DNA from: Streptomyces sp. CB02261
GTDB taxonomy: Bacteria; Actinomycetota; Actinomycetes; Streptomycetales; Streptomycetaceae
Assembly (NCBI RefSeq): GCF_001905665.1
Contig: NZ_LIVX01000004.1
Span: 833,019 to 897,018, forward strand
Length of the DNA stretch: 64,000 nucleotides
Reading direction: 5' to 3'
Under the pieces are notes generated by a model. That model saw nothing but the letters and a program-made list of their open reading frames with translations. It made no database searches and was not told the DNA's origin. Positions 41,152 to 48,960 of this stretch are shown here, in pieces (position 1 is the stretch's first letter; every line of letters begins with the position of its first letter). The translations under genes were made by a program, and so were the position numbers.

Positions 41152-42541
41152 GGTGCTCTCCCGTGTCCTGGGGGTCGATCCGGGTCAGCAGGTCGTCGGG
41201 GACCGGTCGGCCGGCGGCGGTGCGCTCGGTGGCGAAGGCCCGGAACATACGGACGAGTTCGGGGTCCGTACGCCGCGCGAGACCCGCGACCGCGTCCAGC
41301 GGGATGTCCATGAAGACGCACTTCAGGACGGCCTGGCGCCACCCGGGCTGGTCGAGGTACCGGGCCGCGTAGGGCCCGACGGCGGCCGTCACGAGGCGGG
41401 CGTCGTGGGTGCGCAGGGCGTCTGCGATCAGCGGCAGCGCCGCGGGGCCGACGCCCCCTTCCTGGTCGAGGAGCGGAAGCGCACGCAGCACCGCGAGCCG
41501 CTCGGCCGTGTCCCCCTGCCGGTACAGCCCCTCCAGTGCCGCCGCCCGCTCCGGCGCGGAACCGGGCAGGGCCCCGAGGAGTTGCGCGCGCACCGCCTCC
41601 CCGGCCTCCGCGCCCGTCCGGCGGGCCGCGACGGGGAACAGCGTGGTCAGGGCGCGGGGATCGGCGCGGACCCGCCGGACCGCGTCGGCCGTCCAGGGGT
41701 GCGCCGAGGCGGCGCGCAGGGCCTTCAGCGAGCGTCCGGCGGTCAGCGGGCCGCTGTGCCCGTGGCGGGGCAGCTCGACGGAGACCAGCCCCCGGTATCC
41801 GATGTCGGTCAGCGCGGCCAGGACCGGTGGGAAGTCGATCTCCCCCTGTCCGAACTCCAGATGCTCGTGGACGCCCCGGCGCATGTCCTCGATCTGTACG
41901 TTGACCAGCCAGGGCGCCGCCCGCCGGACGCACTCGGCCGGCGGCAGGGGCTCCAGGCACTGGCAGTGCCCGATGTCCAGGGTCAGGCCGAAGGCCTCCG
42001 GGTTCCCGAGGGCTCCGCGCAAGCGCTCGTAGCCGTCGAGGTCCGCCACCAGCATCCCCGGCTCCGGTTCGAAACCGAGCCGGACACCGGCGAGGCCGGC
42101 GGTCTCCACGACCGCCGCGCACCCCTCCTCCAGGTGGCGGAACGCCTCGTCGTGGCCCATGCCGGGCTCGGGGACGCCGCTCCAGAAGGAGACCGCCTCG
42201 GCCTCCAGGTCGGCGGCGATCCCGATGGCCCTGCGCAGGAAGCCGAGCCTGCGCGCGCGTCCCTCCGGCTCGCAGGCGACGAGGGTGGGGGAGTGCTTGC
42301 GCCAGGGGTCGAGCACGTAGCGGCCGCCGGTCTCCACCACGACCCCCAGGCCCAGGGCGGTGAGCCTGCGACGGGTCCTGGCGAGTCGGCGGCTCATGCC
42401 CGGGGTGTACGGGTCCAGGTGGCCGCGGTCGAGGGTGAGGGCCACCCCGGTGTAGCCCAGGCCGGCGATCACCTCCAGCGCCTCGTCGAGACGGTGGTCG
42501 CCGAGGCCGTTGGTGCCGTAGCCGAAGCGCAGTGCGGTCAT
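41138..42541 (-). CDS. TIM-barrel sugar-phosphate-isomerase-like protein fused to EboA domain
   Basis: A 467-residue fusion. Residues 1-275 are an AP-endonuclease-2/xylose-isomerase-type TIM barrel with metal-site motifs RLGFEPEPGML, LTLDIGHCQC and VQIEDMRRG. Residues 280-460 are all-helical and match the EboA domain, ending in VFMDIPLDAVAGLARR. It starts with ATG at 42541, overlapping the prenyltransferase stop as ATGA. EboA is usually a separate small protein in described ebo clusters, so the fusion ties it physically to a sugar-handling barrel. The barrel resembles, but is not identical to, the isomerase encoded at the head of the operon. Confidence 0.85.
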   Translation of the reverse strand: MTALRFGYGTNGLGDHRLDEALEVIAGLGYTGVALTLDRGHLDPYTPGMSRRLARTRRRLTALGLGVVVETGGRYVLDPWRKHSPTLVACEPEGRARRLGFLRRAIGIAADLEAEAVSFWSGVPEPGMGHDEAFRHLEEGCAAVVETAGLAGVRLGFEPEPGMLVADLDGYERLRGALGNPEAFGLTLDIGHCQCLEPLPPAECVRRAAPWLVNVQIEDMRRGVHEHLEFGQGEIDFPPVLAALTDIGYRGLVSVELPRHGHSGPLTAGRSLKALRAASAHPWTADAVRRVRADPRALTTLFPVAARRTGAEAGEAVRAQLLGALPGSAPERAAALEGLYRQGDTAERLAVLRALPLLDQEGGVGPAALPLIADALRTHDARLVTAAVGPYAARYLDQPGWRQAVLKCVFMDIPLDAVAGLARRTDPELVRMFRAFATERTAAGRPVPDDLLTRIDPQDTGEHHAHL

Positions 42542-43419
42542 GTCGGGGACACCTTCCGTGACAGGCTCCTGGCCACGGGGTAGACGGCCAGGAGGGAGAA
42601 CGCGGCGCGGAGGGAGCCGCCGCGTGCGGTCAGCGCCGCCTGCAGCGGGATCATGGCGTGGATCCCGGCACCCACCGCGTGCCGCAGCCGGGGGGCGTCG
42701 GGGCGGACGGTGGCGGCCAACTGGGCGGAGCCCGCCGCCAGGACGTAACCGCCGAGCAGCGCGGTCGAGGCGGTCCGGTGGGCACGGGCGGCGGTCGGCG
42801 GGGTCAGCGCGGCGCCGACCAGGCCCACCGCACCGGTGGCCGCCAGCGCGCCGGCCGGCAGCGAGGCGCTCGCGCCGAGGGTCTCCTCGCGGCTCACCGA
42901 CGTGATCGCGTAGGTGTGCGCGGCGAGGAGGGCCGCCGGAGCGAGGGCGTGCCGGGACCGCCTGGCCCCCGCGCCCATGAGGACGTCGAGGCCCCGGGCC
43001 GCCGCCATCGCGGCGGGCCCGTACGGGGTGTTCTTCAGGGCCAGGTCGTAGGCCCAGACGGTGGCCGCGAGCGGCACGGCCACCGCCAGGGTGTCCCGGC
43101 CCGCGGCCGCCGCCGACACCAGGCCCGCGCCGGTGAGCGCGGCGGCGGTGGCGAGGGCGGCGCGGGGACTGATCCGACCGGACGGCAGGGGCCGGCCGGG
43201 GCGTTCCTCGGCGTCCACCTCCCGGTCCGCGTAGTCGTTGAGCGCCATGCCCGCCCAGTACAGGCAGGTGGAGGCGAGCGCGAGCCGCGCCGTCCGCCCC
43301 GCCGTGACCGGCCGGCCGCTCGCGGCGGCACCGGCGAGCGTGTCCCCCAGGACGGTCAGCGCGGCCGGGGCCCGTACGAGCTCCAGCACGGCCCGGGCGC
43401 CGGCCGCGGCCCCGGTCAC
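42538..43419 (-). CDS. UbiA-like prenyltransferase (SCO3242 family, EboC-like)
   Basis: A 293-residue integral membrane protein with eight or nine hydrophobic helices. The first Asp-rich motif, NDYADREVD (about 62-70), followed by ERPGRPLPSG, is the prenyl-diphosphate site of UbiA enzymes. The second motif region (YDLALKNTPYGP) has only one Asp, as in the SCO3242 family. It should attach an isoprenoid chain to a hydrophilic acceptor at the membrane. The GTG start overlaps the inositol-phosphate-synthase stop as GTGA. In ebo clusters EboC occupies this role. The acceptor here may be a cyclitol, given the preceding gene. Confidence 0.87.
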   Translation of the reverse strand: MTGAAAGARAVLELVRAPAALTVLGDTLAGAAASGRPVTAGRTARLALASTCLYWAGMALNDYADREVDAEERPGRPLPSGRISPRAALATAAALTGAGLVSAAAAGRDTLAVAVPLAATVWAYDLALKNTPYGPAAMAAARGLDVLMGAGARRSRHALAPAALLAAHTYAITSVSREETLGASASLPAGALAATGAVGLVGAALTPPTAARAHRTASTALLGGYVLAAGSAQLAATVRPDAPRLRHAVGAGIHAMIPLQAALTARGGSLRAAFSLLAVYPVARSLSRKVSPT

Positions 43420-44600
43420 CTTCCGTCTCCGGCGTACCAGGCCCGCAGGGCCTCGAACTGGGTGACCAGACGGTGCTCAGCCGGTGAGCCGTCCGCGTGG
43501 AGGGGGTCCTTGAAGAAGAAGGCGAGTTGTTCCTGCGGCCCGACGGCCCCGCGCTCGCGGGCCCGGGCCAGGAAGCGGGCCAGGTCGAGGACGAGGGGCG
43601 CGGCGAGCGCCGAGTCGACGCCTTGCCAGGTGAACTGGAGGGTCATGGCGGTGCCGAGGAACCCTTCGAACGCGATGTGGTCCCAGGCCGTCTTCCGCTC
43701 GCCCATGCTCGGCACGTAGTCGATGTGGGTGAGGCCCTCCACCTGGTCACCGAGGAGGGCGGTCAGGCCGCTGCGCTTGGAGGTGTTCTTGCTGAGGGCC
43801 GCCTCGGGGTCGGCGAGGGTCGCGCCGTCCCCTCCGCCGAGCAGGTTCGTGCCGGACCAGGACCGCACCCGCAGCGCGCGATGGGCGAACATCGGTCCCA
43901 GGGCCGTGCGGACCAGGGTCTCGCCGGTCTTCCCGTCGCTGCCCGCGTACGGCAGTCCCCGCAGCTCGGCGAGTTCGCGCAGCGCGGGGAGGCGGACGCC
44001 GGGGGAGGGCGTGAACTCCACGAATCCGCAGTCGGCCCGCAGGGCCGCGTAGGCGTACAGCGAACTGGCGGGGAGGACATCGCGGGAGTGGGCCAGGGCC
44101 TCCTCCAGGGCGGAGAGGCTCTCGTGCGCGGGGTGCGGGGCGACCGGCGGTTCGGTGGAGGAGACGTCGACGACCACGACCTGATCGAGATCGTGCCGCT
44201 CGCGGAACGCGGCGATGTCCTCGGCGAGGGCCGCGGCCGCCTCCCGCTGGGGCCGGTCCGAGTCCGTACGGGCTCCCGGCCGGATCTCTGGGTCGGCCGC
44301 CCGGAGCGCCGGCTCGACGACGGCGAGGAGGGATCGCGGGAACACGCCGCAGGCGGCGAGCTGCTCGGCCCGCTTGGGCAGCGGGGTGTCGGTCACGTCG
44401 TGGCCGCCGAAGACCAGCCGGTCGAGCGCGGGCAGCCCGGCGGCCGCGAAGACGTCCAGCTCGGACACCATCCCGACGGGAGGGACGACCGCCGCTCCGA
44501 CCGCGGCGGCGCCGACGACGGCCGTGGTCGCCACGGAGCCTCGGGCGCCGACGAACCACACGCCGGTCCGTCCGGGTCCGCCGGCGGGGGCCTCACTCAT
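43416..44600 (-). CDS. Inositol-3-phosphate synthase (Ino1-type)
   Basis: A 394-residue NAD-dependent cyclase of the myo-inositol-1-phosphate synthase fold. The Rossmann motif is VWFVGARGSVATT near residue 14. Family landmarks are VVDVSSTEP, SDGKTGETLVRTALGPMF, the SWSGTNLLGGGDG and LSKNTSKRSGL loops and DHIAFEGFLG. It should convert glucose 6-phosphate or a related sugar phosphate into an inositol phosphate. It belongs to a branch distinct from the short actinobacterial synthase used for mycothiol. ATG at 44600 overlaps the preceding gene by 8 bp. It takes the operon place of EboD, a dehydroquinate-synthase-like cyclase, in described ebo clusters. Confidence 0.88.
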   Translation of the reverse strand: MSEAPAGGPGRTGVWFVGARGSVATTAVVGAAAVGAAVVPPVGMVSELDVFAAAGLPALDRLVFGGHDVTDTPLPKRAEQLAACGVFPRSLLAVVEPALRAADPEIRPGARTDSDRPQREAAAALAEDIAAFRERHDLDQVVVVDVSSTEPPVAPHPAHESLSALEEALAHSRDVLPASSLYAYAALRADCGFVEFTPSPGVRLPALRELAELRGLPYAGSDGKTGETLVRTALGPMFAHRALRVRSWSGTNLLGGGDGATLADPEAALSKNTSKRSGLTALLGDQVEGLTHIDYVPSMGERKTAWDHIAFEGFLGTAMTLQFTWQGVDSALAAPLVLDLARFLARARERGAVGPQEQLAFFFKDPLHADGSPAEHRLVTQFEALRAWYAGDGR

Positions 44601-45624
44601 GACCGGTTCCTTCCTTCGATACGGGGGTGGCGAAAGCGGCGTCGAAGGACGCGGCGGGGGGCCGGGTCCCGGCGAGGCGCCGGATGAACCCGACCGCCTC
44701 GGCGGCGCCGTCCAGGCGGTCCATCCCGGCGTCCTCCCACTCGATGGACACCGGCCCCTCGTAGCCGATGGAGTTCAGCGCCCGGAAACAGTCCTCCCAG
44801 GGCACGTCGCCCCGGCCGGTGGAGACGAAGTCCCAGCCGCGGCGGAGGTCGCCCCAGGGCAGGTGGGAGGAGAGCCGGCCGCGGCGGCCGTCGCCGACCC
44901 GCACGCGGGCGTCCTTGCAGTCGACGTGGTAGATCCGGTCCGCGAACTCCAGGATGAAGCTCGCCGGGTCGAGGTCCTGCCAGACCATGTGCGACGGGTC
45001 CCAGTTCAGGCCGAAGGAGGGCCGGTGGCCGATGGCGTCGAGGGTTCGCCGTGTGGTCCAGTAGTCGTAGGCGATCTCGCTCGGGTGGACCTCGAGGGCG
45101 AAGCGGACGCCCTGCTCCTCGAAGACGTCGAGGACGGGGTTCCACCGGTCGGCGAAGTCGCGGTAGCCGGCGTCGATCATGCCCGGAGTGGCCGGCGGGA
45201 ACATCGCGACGGTGTGCCAGATCGAGGAGCCGGTGAAGCCGACGACGGTGTCGACGCCGAGCAGCGCCGCGGCCCTTGCGGTGTCCGCCATCTCGCGCGC
45301 CGCGTTGCGGCGTACCGTCTCCGGGTCGTCGGACCACAGGCGCGCCGGGAGGATGGCGCGGTGCCGCTCGTCGATCGGGTCGTCACAGACGGCCTGGCCG
45401 ACGAGGTGGTTGGAGATCGCCCACACCGACAGCCCGTGCCGGTCGAGGACCTCTCGTCGGCGGCGTACGTAGGAGGGATCGGCGAGGGCGCGGTCGACCT
45501 CGAAGTGGTCGCCCCAACAGGCGATCTCCAGGCCGTCGTAGCCCCATCCGGCGGCCAGTCGGCAGACCTCGCCGAACGGCAGGTCGGCCCACTGCCCGGT
45601 GAAGAGGGTGATCGGTCGTGTCAT
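44593..45624 (-). CDS. Sugar phosphate isomerase/epimerase (AP-endonuclease-2-like TIM barrel)
   Basis: A 343-residue TIM-barrel protein of the xylose-isomerase-like group. Metal ligands appear in FALEVHPSEIAYDYW, LNWDPSHMVWQ, YHVDCKDARV and SIEWEDAGM. The family includes inosose dehydratases, isomerases and epimerases acting on inositols and keto-sugars. ATG at 45624 has GAGGTGG at 9 bp. It is the first intact gene of the seven-gene operon, directly followed by the inositol-phosphate synthase, so it may prepare or modify the cyclitol. Relatives usually sit beside Gfo/Idh dehydrogenases; a decayed one lies upstream here. Confidence 0.85.
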   Translation of the reverse strand: MTRPITLFTGQWADLPFGEVCRLAAGWGYDGLEIACWGDHFEVDRALADPSYVRRRREVLDRHGLSVWAISNHLVGQAVCDDPIDERHRAILPARLWSDDPETVRRNAAREMADTARAAALLGVDTVVGFTGSSIWHTVAMFPPATPGMIDAGYRDFADRWNPVLDVFEEQGVRFALEVHPSEIAYDYWTTRRTLDAIGHRPSFGLNWDPSHMVWQDLDPASFILEFADRIYHVDCKDARVRVGDGRRGRLSSHLPWGDLRRGWDFVSTGRGDVPWEDCFRALNSIGYEGPVSIEWEDAGMDRLDGAAEAVGFIRRLAGTRPPAASFDAAFATPVSKEGTGHE

Positions 45625-45684
45625 GGCGTGTCCACCTCTGACGTCGAGAGCGGGTGCGGGTGTCGTGCGGATGCGGGGCCCGGT

Positions 45685-45723
45685 CCCCACCCGCGGTCGG
45701 GTGCGGGCGGACACCGGGTGGGG
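45685..45723. terminator. Possible hairpin between the remnant genes and the ebo-like operon
   Basis: CCCCACCCG and CGGGTGGGG can form a 9-bp stem with a 21-nt loop just 10 bp past the stop of the sugar-dehydrogenase remnant. It might reduce read-through into the operon at 45624. I see no clear promoter in 45625-45732. Confidence 0.35.
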
Positions 45724-45732
45724 GGAGAGGAC

Positions 45733-46136
45733 TCAGCCGACCTGGCCGAACCTCCATCGCCGGCCGTGGAATCCCGGCTGCTTGATCAGGTTCCACTCGA
45801 CGGTGCCCTCGGGACCGCGGTTCGCGTTCTCCTGGTTCGCGTCGGGCCCGTAGCCGGCGGTGGAGATCCAGCCCGTCTTCGGGTCGGCCGCGAAGCGGAA
45901 GCTGTTGCGGAAGCCCATGGCGTAGATCTCGGGCCGGGTCTTGGCGGTGCCGGGCGCGAGCAGGTTGCCCGCGGGGATCGTGGAGCCGCCGGCGGCCTCG
46001 GTGTGGACGCGCAGGAGCTTGCCGCGCAGGTCGTTGGTGTTGCCGGACGAGCGCTGGGCGTCGAACCTCTCGCGGCCCGGCCGCTCGTCGATGGGCGAGT
46101 AGCCGCTCGAGTGGAACGGGTCGGTGTCGTCGCTTT
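45733..46136 (-). pseudogene. Remnant of a PQQ-dependent sugar dehydrogenase (ThuA-associated type)
   Basis: About 130 residues match the middle of secreted PQQ-type glucose/sorbosone dehydrogenases found in Streptomyces: DDTDPFHSSGYSPIDERPG, SGNTNDLRGKLLRVH, ARTRPEIYAMGFRNSF-like sequence and NRGPEGTVEWNLIKQPG. The N-terminal part, including the signal peptide, and everything after the NLIKQPG motif are missing. The end (GRRWRFGQVG) is not homologous. There is no ribosome site or start before the homologous part; the frame runs into the Gfo/Idh remnant. It is a deletion scar, not a functional gene. Confidence 0.8.
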
Positions 46137-46691
46137 TCACGGTGAACCGGGTGACCCGGCCTTCGACAGGCTCAGCGGGTCGCGTACGAGCGCCTGGGAG
46201 CCGCTCCGTCCACCCAGCCACAGCTGCTCGGGGTTCTCCTGGTCGAAGGCGAGACTTCCGGCGGCGGCGGACACCTCCAGGAAGAGGCGGTTCTTGCGGC
46301 CCGGTGCGACCTGGCTGACGGCGACCGAACCGAGCGCCCCGGAGGCGGTGGCGAACTGCACGGTGGCGAGGTCCTCGGTGAGGACCGGCCCGCCGCCCAT
46401 GCGCCGCGGCACGACCACCGAGGTCTGGGCGCAGAGCCTGGTGATCCGATCCCCGGTCACGAACTCGACGAGGTCGAACCCGTGCGAGCCGATGTCACCG
46501 ATGGTGCGTCCGGGACCGCCCTGCTCGGGATCCACCCGCCGGCCCTCCGTGGCGTTCGCCAGGTCCGCTCCCGCGACGCCCACTAAGCGGGCGCCGGCCT
46601 GTCGCGCGGCGCGGGCGTGGATCCGGCCGATGAAGCCAGTTCCAACGATCCCTACCCTCACTTCCGCCGACTGTCGTCGTATAGCGAGCAT
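46137..46691 (-). pseudogene. Internally deleted Gfo/Idh/MocA oxidoreductase
   Basis: The 184-codon frame begins with an intact NAD-binding start (VRVGIVGTGFIGRIHARAARQAGA) and then jumps, after about 28 further residues, to the C-terminal domain (IGDIGSHGFDLVEFVTGDRI, SEDLATVQF-like, LAFDQENPEQLW). Roughly 100-120 residues that normally hold the EKP catalytic segment are absent. So is the C-terminal third, which is replaced by the sugar-dehydrogenase remnant. The frame stays open but cannot be a working dehydrogenase. ATG at 46691 lies exactly seven bases after a TACGCT -10 box with no ribosome site, so the original message was probably leaderless. It is divergent from the ROK regulator. Confidence 0.8.
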
Positions 46692-46698
46692 GTTTCGG

Positions 46699-46753
46699 AG
46701 CGTAGGGATGACTTATGACGGGCGTCAAGCATAAGTACGCCGAGAGTTATGAT
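46699..46753. promoter_or_regulatory. Divergent promoters with a probable ROK operator
   Basis: The minus promoter is TTGACG (46723-46728), 18-bp spacer, TACGCT (46699-46704). A perfect inverted repeat, ACTTATG-N12-CATAAGT (46711-46717 and 46730-46736), spans its spacer and -35 box. On the plus strand TATGAT (46748-46753) is a good -10 for the ROK gene. This AT-rich stretch stands out in GC-rich DNA. The layout suits autoregulation plus repression by the ROK protein. Confidence 0.6.
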
Positions 46754-46801
46754 TAGTGGATACCGACCAGTCGTCACACCGACGGGGATGGAGACAGGGA
46801 G

Positions 46802-47995
46802 TTGACCAACGAACCGGCAGGCGCCGGCGCCCTTCTGGCGATCCTGAGGGACGGCCGCGCCCGCACGCGCACCGAACTCGTGCAGCTCACCGGCCTCGCC
46901 AGGTCGACCGTGACCCAGCGGCTCGACGCCCTGGCGGACCAGCAGTGGATCCGGCCGACGGACGACGCGATCTTCTCGGGCGGCAGGCCGGCGGTGGCCT
47001 TCTCCTTCAACTCCGAGGCGCGGACGGTCCTCGCCGCCGACCTCGGGGTCACGCACGCGCGGATCGCCGTCACGGACCTCGCCGGACGGGTGCTCGCCGA
47101 ACGCGGCCGCGACATCAAGATCACGGAAGGCCCGGAGCGGGTCCTTGGCCGGCTCGTCGACGAGTTCACGGAACTGCTGACCGAGGCGGGGCGTGCCCTC
47201 ACGGATGTGTGCGGCGTCGGTATCGGCCTCCCCGGACCCGTCGAGCACACATCGGGCCGGCCCGTGAATCCGCCGATCATGCCGGGCTGGGACGGCTTCG
47301 ACGTGCCCGGCTGGCTCGCCCCCCGCCTCGGCGCACCCGTCCTGGTGGACAACGACGTCAACATCATGGCCCTCGGCGAACACTGGGCCGCCAGTCCCGA
47401 GGTCGAGCACCTCCTCTTCGTGAAGGTCGGCACCGGGATCGGGTGCGGCATCATCACGGAACACCGCCTCCATCGGGGCGCCCAGGGTGCCGCCGGCGAC
47501 ATCGGGCACATCCGGGTGGCCGGGGCCGGGAACGAGCCCTGCCGCTGCGGGAACACCGGCTGCCTCGAAGCGGTCGCCGGCGGCGGCGCCCTCGCCGCTC
47601 ACCTCCGGGACTCGGGCCTCGACGCCGCGGACGGCCGGGACGTGGTCGCCCTCGTCCGCGCCGGCAACCCGGCCGCGATCCAGATGATCCGCCAGGCGGG
47701 CCGCGACATCGGTGACGTCCTGGCCGCGCTGGTGAACTTCTTCAACCCCGGAGTGATCATCATCGGCGGCGACATCTCGGAAGCCGGAGAGCATCTGCTC
47801 GCCGGGGTGCGCGAGGTCATCTACAGCCGCTCCCTCCCGCTGGCCACCCAGCACCTCTCCATCCGGGGACGGGAACTCGGCGACCGCGCCGGCGTGATCG
47901 GGGCCGCCGTCATGGTCATCGAGCACACCCTCAGCCCGGCGGCGGTCGACCGGGCCATCGCGACCTCGGACCTGCGGGAGCTCACGCCTTCCTGA
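46802..47995 (+). CDS. ROK-family transcriptional regulator
   Basis: A 397-residue regulator. The N-terminal winged helix-turn-helix (about 8-65) has TELVQLTGLARSTVTQRLDAL. The sugar-kinase-like ROK domain has VLAADLGVTHARIAVTD, GIGLPGPVEH, DNDVNIMALGE, the GDIGHIRV motif and zinc-site CRCGNTGCLE. It should repress until a sugar ligand binds. The start is TTG at 46802 with GGAGA upstream. It is divergent from the decayed Gfo/Idh gene and the intact operon behind it. The probable operator overlaps their shared upstream promoter, so it is the best candidate regulator of the ebo-like operon. Confidence 0.88.
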   Translation: MTNEPAGAGALLAILRDGRARTRTELVQLTGLARSTVTQRLDALADQQWIRPTDDAIFSGGRPAVAFSFNSEARTVLAADLGVTHARIAVTDLAGRVLAERGRDIKITEGPERVLGRLVDEFTELLTEAGRALTDVCGVGIGLPGPVEHTSGRPVNPPIMPGWDGFDVPGWLAPRLGAPVLVDNDVNIMALGEHWAASPEVEHLLFVKVGTGIGCGIITEHRLHRGAQGAAGDIGHIRVAGAGNEPCRCGNTGCLEAVAGGGALAAHLRDSGLDAADGRDVVALVRAGNPAAIQMIRQAGRDIGDVLAALVNFFNPGVIIIGGDISEAGEHLLAGVREVIYSRSLPLATQHLSIRGRELGDRAGVIGAAVMVIEHTLSPAAVDRAIATSDLRELTPS

Positions 47996-48116
47996 GGGGG
48001 ACGAGGACGCGCCGCTTCCCGACTCCCGCGCCGACGCTCCGGGTAGTGGCCCGCGAGACCCCGCGCGGGGTGTTGGCATAAGCGTCCCGGGCCGACGCCC
48101 GGCACCCGCACGCGTC

Positions 48117-48836
48117 CTACGGAGACCGTCGGGCACGCGCCCAGGTGAGCTGCTCCGCGGCGCTGTTCAGGAGCATGTCGAGGACGACGGGGTACGCGCT
48201 GTGGGTCATCCGCCCCGCGAGCAGGCCCGCGGTGGCCGCGATGTTCGGGTGGGTGTCGGCCGGCAGCCGGGCGTAGGTGGAGCTCCACATCTCCTCGTCC
48301 GCCGCCCTCGCCTCGTCCGTCAGGGCCAGCGATCCGGCGTCCAGGGCGGCGAAGGCCAGACTGAGGTCGATGAAGGCGTGGTAGACGACGACCGCGTCCG
48401 CGTCCGGGAAGCCCGCGCCGCGCAGGATGCCGAGGATCGTCTCGTCGACCGCGATCTCCCGCGGCCGGCCGGTGACCCGGCTCGCGGTCAGGACGGCCGC
48501 CTCGGGATGGGTCAGGTAGGACGCGTGGACGGCCAGGCCCAGGGCCCGCAGGTCGGTCCGCCACTCCCCGGTGGCCGTCCAGGTGTCCAGCGCCCGCCCC
48601 ATCAGCTCCTCACCGATGGCCCTGGTCAGGTCGTCCAGTCCGGCGAAGTACCGGTAGAGGGTGCTGGGATCGGCGCCGAGGGCCGCGCCCAGCCTGCGGG
48701 CCGTCAGGCCGCTGCTCCCGTGCTCCCGGAGCATCCTCAGCGCGGTCCGCACGATCAGCTTCTCGGACAGCACCGTGCCCTGCCGCGTCGGCCGGCGCCT
48801 GCGGCGCTCGCTCTCCGGCACCACCGGCTTTCCCAT
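48117..48836 (-). CDS. TetR-family transcriptional regulator
   Basis: A 239-residue regulator. An Arg-rich N-terminus precedes the TetR helix-turn-helix (about 25-72; LTARRLGAALGADPSTLYRYFAG). The C-terminal domain resembles the TetR_C ligand-binding type of tetracycline-repressor-like proteins (LGLAVHASYLTHPEAAVL). ATG at 48836 was chosen because the longer frame lies in the intergenic region. It is divergent from the saccharopine-dehydrogenase-like gene, and the 124-bp gap carries direct repeats that could be its operator. It is convergent with the ROK gene, separated only by a short 14-bp palindrome (48058-48071). Confidence 0.85.
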   Translation of the reverse strand: MGKPVVPESERRRRRPTRQGTVLSEKLIVRTALRMLREHGSSGLTARRLGAALGADPSTLYRYFAGLDDLTRAIGEELMGRALDTWTATGEWRTDLRALGLAVHASYLTHPEAAVLTASRVTGRPREIAVDETILGILRGAGFPDADAVVVYHAFIDLSLAFAALDAGSLALTDEARAADEEMWSSTYARLPADTHPNIAATAGLLAGRMTHSAYPVVLDMLLNSAAEQLTWARARRSP

Positions 48837-48864
48837 GGCGCTCGCCTCCCAGCTCCGTCCAGTG

Positions 48865-48891
48865 GACCTTATGCCAACGCCATTGACCTTA
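48865..48891. promoter_or_regulatory. Direct repeats in the TetR/dehydrogenase intergenic region
   Basis: GACCTTA occurs twice, at 48865-48871 and 48885-48891, 20 bp apart (two helical turns). Overlapping the first copy, CTTATGCCAAC (48868-48878) is repeated in inverse orientation as GTTGGCATAAG at 48072-48082, just beyond the other end of the TetR gene. These are candidate regulator contacts; no symmetric operator was found. Confidence 0.35.
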
Positions 48892-48960
48892 ACCTCCGGC
48901 GTCCCGTTGCATCGGTCCAGGCCCGGAGACGCCCGTTTCCGGTGACGAAAGGTGTGTGAC

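Noticed and set aside
46137..46691. A short but functional Gfo/Idh dehydrogenase
   Set aside because: The catalytic EKP region and most of the middle are absent, and the C-terminus is replaced by unrelated sequence.
48058..48071. Terminator between ROK and TetR genes
   Set aside because: ACCCCGCGCGGGGT is a perfect 14-bp palindrome, but as a hairpin it has only about five base pairs with a 4-nt loop, too weak for a confident call.
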